Assembly: GCA_025352305.1 (NCBI GenBank) | Contig: JANXTQ010000202.1 | Coordinates: 1 to 6,584, forward strand | Direction of reading: 5' to 3' | Origin: Actinomycetes bacterium | GTDB taxonomy: Bacteria > Actinomycetota > Acidimicrobiia > Acidimicrobiales > RAAP-2 | DNA length: 6,584 bases | In this document: one piece after another, positions 1 to 5,192 of the stretch | Layout of the letters: each line of letters starts with the position of its first letter | Position numbering within the stretch: the stretch's first letter is position 1 | Program-made: the position numbers and the translations under genes | Notes under the pieces: model-generated | Databases searched by the model: none | What the model was told of the DNA's origin: nothing | The model's input: the letters and a program-made list of their open reading frames with translations, nothing else

Positions 1-775
1 CGTCATCAACTCGTCCGGTGAGCCTGACCGAGTCAGCTAGTCCAGCGTTACTCACCATTAGTTCCAACTCGGCCCGCAGTGGACCGTCACCAATGATGAC
101 CAGTCGATCGTGAGGGCGTCGAACTTTTGAAAACAGATCAACCGCCTCACGCAGTCCCGTACGAGGCACTAGGCGACGTACCGACACAATGAGAAACGAG
201 TCAGCGGCAACTCCCAACTGTTCTCTCAGGGCACCACGGTCCGCTAGGTGCGAAATTTTTACGCCGGGTGCGAGGACCTCTATGCGATGTGGTGCAACGC
301 CGTAGCGCTCGATTGCTACGGATCTAAAGGCACTCGACAACGTCACGACGGCGTCGGCGCGGCGAAGGACGTAGCGTTCAATGGCAAATTTTGCTCGCAC
401 CGATGCCGATCGATCTCCGCTGGTCGCGCTTTCGAGGGCCCACGGACCTTGAAAATGGACAACGAACGGGCGCCCACGAAACGCTCCCGCCACGAGCGCC
501 CACAGAGCGTGCGCCGCAAAGTGGACGTCAATGATCTCTGCGTCTGACCGACGAATGAGGCGAGCGAATGACTGCAGTCGTCGAGGCCAACTTTGACCGG
601 GTCGAACAACTGACGTGTTGGAGTCGTCACTATCGCCCAGCCACGCGCGAGTAACGACTATTCCATTGTCCTGCTCGGCTCGTGACAGTTCGTCCAGATA
701 CCGGTTAAGTCCCCCAATTCGCAGCGTGGGCGACTCCAGGCCAACGTGCAACACACTTAACTCATCGTTATCCAT
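1..775 (-). CDS. GT4-family glycosyltransferase, partial (C-terminal end beyond window)
   Basis: This is an open frame of 258 codons reading leftward from ATG at 775 to the window edge with no stop. It is the N-terminal two thirds of a retaining GT-B glycosyltransferase, a family that transfers a sugar from an activated (usually nucleotide) donor to an acceptor. Visible family marks are the N-terminal glycine loop GGLNRYL (residues 21-27), VVHFQGPW (105-112), the inter-domain VLAPGV (167-172), VSVRRLVPRTGL (198-208, the donor-phosphate-binding strand and loop) and IIGDGPLRAELE (227-238). The EX7E motif should lie just past the edge. The ATG overlaps the stop of the upstream glycosyltransferase by 8 nt (ATGGATAA), which suggests translational coupling. 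A GAGAG stretch lies 7 nt upstream. No signal peptide or membrane segment is seen, so it probably acts at the cytoplasmic face of the membrane. The family call is firm; donor, acceptor and linkage cannot be read from the sequence. Confidence 0.9.
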   Translation of the reverse strand, partial: MDNDELSVLHVGLESPTLRIGGLNRYLDELSRAEQDNGIVVTRAWLGDSDDSNTSVVRPGQSWPRRLQSFARLIRRSDAEIIDVHFAAHALWALVAGAFRGRPFVVHFQGPWALESATSGDRSASVRAKFAIERYVLRRADAVVTLSSAFRSVAIERYGVAPHRIEVLAPGVKISHLADRGALREQLGVAADSFLIVSVRRLVPRTGLREAVDLFSKVRRPHDRLVIIGDGPLRAELELMVSNAGLADSVRLTGRVDD

Positions 776-1874
776 CAGCCATCTCTCGATAGTGAGCCAG
801 GTAAGCCTCGCGCATGGCGTCCAGCGAGAACTCTCTCGCCGCGGCTGCGCTGTAGGTGGCGCAGCGGTGGACGAATTCAGGGTCGAGTTGGAGTTGGACC
901 AAGGCACCAGCCAGTGAGCGAGCATCGTGTTCAACGATGAGGCCCCCGTCGTTGTTTCCGATTAACTGGGGCGCGACCCCGACAGCGGTTGACACCACCG
1001 CGCATCCCGCGAGAGCTGCTTCGACCAAATACAGGCCGAACGATTCATAGTTCGATACACAGATAACGACGTCACTGTCGCTGTAGACGGGGCGCACATC
1101 GCTGAGTTCTCCGAAAAACGTCACCCGATCGGCGATGCCCAGTTCTTCGACCCGATTTCGATACTGCTGCAGTGCTCCTCGTCCGACGACCTTGAGAGTT
1201 ACCGAAGGGGCATTGACGAGTGCCTCCATGGCGAGATCGACGCCTTTGAGGGAAAAATCACCGGTGACCATCACTGCGCGAAGCGCTTCGCCGTTACTAC
1301 GCGCACGTCGCTTCGGGGTCGCAAAATGTTGGACGTCAACACCATTGGCCACCACTGCTCGTTCAACGCGCGGGTAGTACCGCGCAAGTTGCTTTTGCAC
1401 ACTCTCGGAAACGGCAATCAGTCGACGCACCCGATCTGTTCGATACTGGCGTCGTTCACTCACCAGGCCCATCCACCGCGCCAGCGCGGAGTTAATTTTG
1501 CGCCACCCCGTGAGCGATGCTCGAGATCCGGGTCCAACGGCGGCGTGACAAAGGTGCACCGTCGACAAATCGACGTTCGTCCTACTCACGGCACCGCAGG
1601 AGTGCACTAAATCAAATTCCCCTCGCAGTCGCTTCACGTGTCGAGCGCTGCGAAAGTAGAACCAAACAATTCTCGCCACGGCCGGACGCCGTGGAAGGCC
1701 CATTTTGATGGTTCGCACGGCGGTGGGAAGTTCGTCAAGGCCGTCAGAGCCAATGACGGTGAACTGTACGTCCGCGCTCAAACTATTTAGAAGAGCGGAT
1801 GACTGGCGTTCCATTCCGCCTCCGTGGGCGCTAACGGAATGTGCGAGGTACAGCACCCGGAGAGGGCGACTCAC
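768..1874 (-). CDS. GT4-family glycosyltransferase (368 aa, complete)
   Basis: This is a complete GT-B fold glycosyltransferase of usual length for the GT4 family. The N-terminal acceptor domain starts with RVLYLAHSVSAHGGGMERQ (residues 6-24), including the glycine-rich loop. The linker VVANGVDVQHF (174-184) precedes the donor domain. That domain carries VTGDFSLKGVDLAMEAL (203-219, with Lys210 in the donor-phosphate position) and NYESFGLYLVEAALAG (275-290). The last contains the EX7E pair Glu277/Glu285 that contacts the donor sugar in this family. No signal peptide or membrane segment is visible, so it is probably a cytoplasmic or membrane-peripheral enzyme extending a lipid-linked oligosaccharide. 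The start is GTG at 1874, directly abutting the TAA of the polymerase-like gene (TAAGTG, 0 nt gap). No strong ribosome site is seen, so translation is probably coupled. The sugar specificity is unknown. Confidence 0.93.
   Translation of the reverse strand: MSRPLRVLYLAHSVSAHGGGMERQSSALLNSLSADVQFTVIGSDGLDELPTAVRTIKMGLPRRPAVARIVWFYFRSARHVKRLRGEFDLVHSCGAVSRTNVDLSTVHLCHAAVGPGSRASLTGWRKINSALARWMGLVSERRQYRTDRVRRLIAVSESVQKQLARYYPRVERAVVANGVDVQHFATPKRRARSNGEALRAVMVTGDFSLKGVDLAMEALVNAPSVTLKVVGRGALQQYRNRVEELGIADRVTFFGELSDVRPVYSDSDVVICVSNYESFGLYLVEAALAGCAVVSTAVGVAPQLIGNNDGGLIVEHDARSLAGALVQLQLDPEFVHRCATYSAAAAREFSLDAMREAYLAHYREMADG
783..787 (-). promoter_or_regulatory. Shine-Dalgarno-like GAGAG supporting the start at 775
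   Basis: GAGAG on the minus strand ends 7 nt before the ATG at 775 and lies inside the 3' end of the preceding glycosyltransferase gene. It is a partial match to the anti-Shine-Dalgarno complement at normal spacing. It supports an overlapping start rather than an internal one. Confidence 0.4.
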
Positions 1875-3455
1875 TTAATATCCACTGCTTCTTCGCGATT
1901 CGCCCGGTCGACGCCACGCAAAGTTCGCCGGGGCAACGGGCGCGTCGTTCACCGGGGGTTCCTTCGTGACGGCGGGAGCGTTGAGCAGGCGGTCCGCGAA
2001 TCCGAGAAATAGCCAGATCAACCAACAAACGGAGTACAAGTCTCCGTTGAACCACTGGAAGAGGGTTGCGGCCAATATTCCAATAACGAACAGCCCAATT
2101 CCGTCTCGCCGTCGAACGGCGAGGCGGTACGCCGTCTGCAGCGCGAAGCCCAAAATACAGAGATAGATAATTAGTCCGGGAAGTCCGAGTGCGACGCCCA
2201 TATTGCCGGGATCAAATTCGGTGCCGTGGCTCCGGTTGTTCTTAGTAAAACGACTAGCCGCCAACGTCACTGAACCAACGCCTCGCCCTAAGGGGTGAAA
2301 AAAAGCGGCCTTGATACCAATACGAGTGGTCTTAAGGTGTCCGTTCAGCGATGAGTTCTTCCCGGTGGGATTCGTGATGCCGTTGATCTGGTGATGATTT
2401 AGGGTCTGGCCAACACCGGAGGGGTCGGCAAGTGACGACGACCCTCCTCCACCACCACCGAGAGCGCCGGCGAGGAAAATGAGCGCCACAATTGACGCAA
2501 CACCCGCGAAAACCACGTTGATGGGACGCAGCCGCAAACGTGCTGCTCCCATGACGCCGATGGCTAAAGCGGTCAAGAAGACACTGGTGCGCTGAGATTC
2601 GTACCACAAAGCAACGACGACGACCGATAGTCCGCCTAGGTGCAATAAGAGCGGCCAACGCGTCGAGCGATAAAGCAGTGCGAGCCACGCGACCGTTGCG
2701 GTCGAGAGAAATACTGCGTACTCCTGGCCCGACGAAAAGGTGCCGAAGGCGCGCGTCACTCCATTTCCTACTTGCAACGCGGTATAGGCGCGAGAGTTGA
2801 TGTAGCTCTGGTCCCAGCTCGGAAAGCCACTGAACTGTTGAAACAGTCCGTAGATCGCGGCAAGTAGGCCCAAGATCGCCACCGTCCAAATGAGTCGCAG
2901 GATCAGTGCCTCGTCGGCAAATTGACGACCGATCCAAAAGGCGGTGGTGGGAATAAAGAGAAAGAGCAGTCCCCCGATACCCGTCAGCAGCGAACCCTGT
3001 GCCGGATTGAACGCTTCAAGGACGGCAACGATGTTAAAGAACATCACCCATCGAGCGAGCGACGACATCGGACCGCCCTGGCGCGAGCTGAGAATGAGGA
3101 GCCATAAAATCATGAGGGCCATCGGTCCAATTATCAGGACCGGGTCTCCGGAAAACGTCGAATTACCGTGCCCGGGAGTGACGCGACGAACGAGACCCAT
3201 CACCATCATCCATACCGGCAAAATTCCAAGTGCGGCGACGGGATTCGACCACGCCATCGCGATCACAACCGGAATCGCGATCATGGCAAAAATTAAGTGC
3301 GTTCCGGAAAATAGCGACAGAGCCAGCAGCGCAAGAGCGACACCCACGGAGGTACCAATGGCGCTGCCGCCACGGGTTCGAGCACCTCGAGGCGTCGGCA
3401 AGGGAGTTTCGGGCAACGCTTGCCAGTTCTTCACCGTTACATTGTGACATAGCAA
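1875..3455 (-). CDS. O-antigen polymerase/ligase-like polytopic membrane protein (Wzy_C type)
   Basis: This protein of about 526 residues is largely made of hydrophobic helices, roughly a dozen from residue 33 to 487. It has the general plan of the Wzy/WaaL superfamily, which joins lipid-linked repeat units (polymerase) or transfers them to an acceptor (ligase) at the outer membrane face. The marks are the loop ending YESQRTSVFLTALAIGVMGA (285-304, Arg289 in the typical SRT/QRT position) and a large hydrophilic outer loop at about 331-425. That loop contains RIGIKAAFFHPLGRGVGS (378-395), which resembles the family's R...al..hPl.GvG stretch. It is followed by GNMGVALGLPGLIIYL (417-432), resembling the e.G..Gli...l helix. 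The loop begins with six glycines (333-338). The frame opens after an in-frame TAA about 30 nt upstream, so the candidate starts are TTG at 3455 and GTG at 3434; neither has a clear ribosome site. It is first in the leftward unit. The context favours a polymerase, but polymerase and ligase cannot be separated by sequence alone. Confidence 0.85.
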   Translation of the reverse strand: MLCHNVTVKNWQALPETPLPTPRGARTRGGSAIGTSVGVALALLALSLFSGTHLIFAMIAIPVVIAMAWSNPVAALGILPVWMMVMGLVRRVTPGHGNSTFSGDPVLIIGPMALMILWLLILSSRQGGPMSSLARWVMFFNIVAVLEAFNPAQGSLLTGIGGLLFLFIPTTAFWIGRQFADEALILRLIWTVAILGLLAAIYGLFQQFSGFPSWDQSYINSRAYTALQVGNGVTRAFGTFSSGQEYAVFLSTATVAWLALLYRSTRWPLLLHLGGLSVVVVALWYESQRTSVFLTALAIGVMGAARLRLRPINVVFAGVASIVALIFLAGALGGGGGGSSSLADPSGVGQTLNHHQINGITNPTGKNSSLNGHLKTTRIGIKAAFFHPLGRGVGSVTLAASRFTKNNRSHGTEFDPGNMGVALGLPGLIIYLCILGFALQTAYRLAVRRRDGIGLFVIGILAATLFQWFNGDLYSVCWLIWLFLGFADRLLNAPAVTKEPPVNDAPVAPANFAWRRPGESRRSSGY

Positions 3456-3511
3456 TCCGCAAAATCGTTGGCGAAACCGAATCGGTTATTGCGCGCAACT
3501 AGGATGCCTGC
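3456..3511. promoter_or_regulatory. Divergent promoter/operator region with two adjacent palindromes
   Basis: This 56-nt spacer separates the leftward polymerase/glycosyltransferase unit from the rightward kinase/DUF4012 unit, so both promoters must lie in or near it. It contains a 13-bp inverted repeat, AACCGAATCGGTT (3475-3487), with 6-bp arms around a central A. One base further on is a perfect 10-bp palindrome, TTGCGCGCAA (3489-3498). Both are plausible dimer-binding sites for a regulator acting on both units. A -35-like TTGGCG occurs at 3468-3473, but no -10 element lies at normal spacing, so I do not call specific promoters. The role as a shared control region is an inference from the gene layout. 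Confidence 0.5.
3501..3504 (+). promoter_or_regulatory. Shine-Dalgarno AGGA fixing the GTG start at 3512
   Basis: AGGA ends 7 nt before GTG at 3512. An in-frame TAG at 3500-3502 overlaps it, so GTG 3512 is the first usable start in the frame. The ATG at 3504 is in another frame and gives only a short peptide. Confidence 0.6.
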
Positions 3512-5164
3512 GTGGAACCCACCACGGCGAATAGGCGCTCTCCTCAGGAATATTTGCGTGTTGTGTGGCGTCACAAGCTGGTTGTGCTGGTAACGACGGT
3601 CGCCGCTGTCGCCGCGATGATTTCCCTCGACACCATTCGAGCACCCAAATACTCTTCGGTTGCAACCGTTCTATTTCCCGGGAAACACGTCAATCCCACG
3701 GTGATGGGCACCAATTTGATTCGATTGGGTGCCGCTCCTACGCGGGCGGCGGCACACTCGATTCTCGGACAGACTCTGCCACCCTGTGTGACCAAGCAAG
3801 TGGGAACAACGGCGGTCGCAACCATTACGTGCACATCGTCAGACGCCGGACTGGCCGCGCGAGCAGCCAACGACATGGCGCTGGGATTTAATCAGTACAA
3901 CCACGTTCATTTTGTTGAAGGTCAAATCAACGCGATGAGTTTCACCCAGCAAGCCTTGAGTGGCACCACCGTGCTTGTTGACCAGTTGATTAATCAGATC
4001 AAACGGGTGGGACGCAATTCGATTGAAGGCCGCCTGCTTCAGAAAAGTCTCAACACTCAATTCGAGAACAAGCAGAAACTGACCGTGCTTCTCAACGGTG
4101 AGCAGATCAGTTTGTTGAATCCGGCAAACGCCATCAAGATCTTGGTGACCGCTACGGCCAGCAGAACTCCATTGTCACCGAAGCCAACCACCGACGCGCT
4201 GCTGGCGCTGGTTGCCGGCCTCGCATTGGGCATTGTGATTTCAATAGTTCGCGAGACGTTGGACGACAAGTTGCGCACTCGCGCAGAGTTTGAAGTCCTG
4301 GCCCATGGTCGACCAACAATTGGTCTCATTCCCGCTATTCGCGAATGGGAAGATCGAAAAACGCCCTTGCTCATTGTTGCCGAGCAACCCAAAAGTCCGG
4401 CCGCCGAAGCATTTCGATCTCTGCGAACGTCACTTCAGTTCATGAGTCTCGATGACCCCATTCGAACGCTGCTGATCACCTCACCCGCAGCTGCGGACGG
4501 AAAAACCACCACCTCGGCAAATTTGGCATTCACCCTGGCATCCGCAGGCCAAGAGATCATCATTGTGGGTTGTGACCTGCGAAAACCTCGCATCCACGAC
4601 TTCTTTGGTGTGTCCAACGAAATTGGCTTCACGTCGGTGCTGCTCGGCGAAGCGGAGTTGGACGATGCATTAGTTGAGGTACCCGGCAGTGCCTATCTAA
4701 AGATCCTGCCGGCCGGTCCGATTCCTCCCAATCCGGCTGAGTTGCTCTCCGGACGTCGTGCGAGATTGGTGATTGAAGAGATCAAGCAGCGTTGCGACCT
4801 CGTCCTTTTGGATTCGCCACCAATGTTGCCGGTGTCGGACGCTCAGGTTCTCGCTGCCCAAGCGGACGCAGTGCTGCTCGTCGCTGCTTCGGGGATTTCC
4901 ACCAAGAGAGACACGGGTCGAGCAATCGAGATGTTGATTCAAGTTGATGCCGCATTGGTTGGTCTGGTGCTCAATCGAGCGCCGCAGTCCGATTCTTACA
5001 ACTACTACCGCTACGGCTATGGCTACGGATATGGATACGGATATGGGTACGGCTACGGATACGGTTCGACCTACGGATCGGGTGGGACTTACGGTGGACC
5101 ATCCAAGCCCATTCCCGACAACTTGCCTATGCCGGAAATCGACTCTGCAACCCGTACGTCCTAG
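3512..5164 (+). CDS. Wzz-type chain-length determinant fused to BY-family tyrosine autokinase, with Tyr-Gly tail
   Basis: This 550-residue membrane protein fuses a polysaccharide co-polymerase domain to a bacterial tyrosine kinase, the usual one-chain form. It has a short cytoplasmic N-terminus, TM1 at about 22-40, an outer domain at 41-217, the proline-rich PLSPKP (220-225), TM2 at about 228-249, then the cytoplasmic kinase. Kinase marks are the EX2RX2R oligomerisation motif (Glu299, Arg302, Arg305), Walker A SPAAADGKT (324-332, Lys331), Walker A' IIIVGCDLRKPR (349-360, Asp355), LPAGPIPPNPAELL (399-412) and Walker B LVLLDSPP (430-437, Asp434). The tail holds 14 tyrosines between 496 and 527, nine of them in (YG)x9. 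In this family such a cluster is the autophosphorylation site, and phosphorylation cycles control polymer length and export. Oddities are Ala at the usual first Gly of the Walker A GxGK, and Gly353 where Walker A' usually has its first Asp. The start is GTG with AGGA 7 nt upstream. It heads the rightward unit, with DUF4012 28 nt downstream. Confidence 0.93.
   Translation: MEPTTANRRSPQEYLRVVWRHKLVVLVTTVAAVAAMISLDTIRAPKYSSVATVLFPGKHVNPTVMGTNLIRLGAAPTRAAAHSILGQTLPPCVTKQVGTTAVATITCTSSDAGLAARAANDMALGFNQYNHVHFVEGQINAMSFTQQALSGTTVLVDQLINQIKRVGRNSIEGRLLQKSLNTQFENKQKLTVLLNGEQISLLNPANAIKILVTATASRTPLSPKPTTDALLALVAGLALGIVISIVRETLDDKLRTRAEFEVLAHGRPTIGLIPAIREWEDRKTPLLIVAEQPKSPAAEAFRSLRTSLQFMSLDDPIRTLLITSPAAADGKTTTSANLAFTLASAGQEIIIVGCDLRKPRIHDFFGVSNEIGFTSVLLGEAELDDALVEVPGSAYLKILPAGPIPPNPAELLSGRRARLVIEEIKQRCDLVLLDSPPMLPVSDAQVLAAQADAVLLVAASGISTKRDTGRAIEMLIQVDAALVGLVLNRAPQSDSYNYYRYGYGYGYGYGYGYGYGYGSTYGSGGTYGGPSKPIPDNLPMPEIDSATRTS
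5012..5065 (+). repeat. Nine-copy imperfect hexanucleotide repeat (TAYGGN) encoding (Tyr-Gly)x9
   Basis: There are nine consecutive in-frame 6-nt units: TACGGC, TATGGC, TACGGA, TATGGA, TACGGA, TATGGG, TACGGC, TACGGA and TACGGT. They encode residues 501-518 of the kinase. The units vary at both third codon positions (TAC/TAT and all four Gly codons). This argues that the dipeptide is held by selection and that the tract is not a fresh slippage product. A gain or loss of one unit would keep the frame and change the tyrosine count by one. Related degenerate units continue as STYGSGGTYGG. Confidence 0.9.
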
Positions 5165-5192
5165 CGCCGCGATCGCCGGCGACTAGTCCTCA

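Noticed and set aside
248..630. Open frames on both strands within the left edge (248-547 plus, 343-630 minus)
   Set aside because: The minus-strand frame from 775 to the edge carries clear GT4 motifs through this region, so these are shadows.
2332..2937. A 201-codon minus-strand open frame inside the polymerase-like gene
   Set aside because: It is an alternative frame of a gene with clear membrane-protein character. Its translation is rich in Arg, Cys and Trp with no recognisable domain, typical of a shadow frame.
3468..3505. Sigma-70-like promoter TTGGCG with TAGGAT for the kinase
   Set aside because: The spacing between the two elements is 26 nt, far from about 17, so the pair is not credible.
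3504..3599. ATG at 3504 as a start just before the kinase
   Set aside because: It is out of frame with the kinase and ends after about 31 codons. It also lies only 1 nt from the AGGA, too close for initiation there.
5174..5181. CGCCGGCG palindrome in the kinase-DUF4012 gap as a terminator
   Set aside because: It is only 8 bp with no loop and is not followed by a T run. The 28-nt gap and shared strand fit an operon better than termination.
4944..5186. A plus-strand frame with a TD/MD-rich repeat across the kinase tail
   Set aside because: The repeat is the +1-type reading of the same hexanucleotide tract that encodes Tyr-Gly. The in-frame kinase reading joins seamlessly to conserved kinase motifs.
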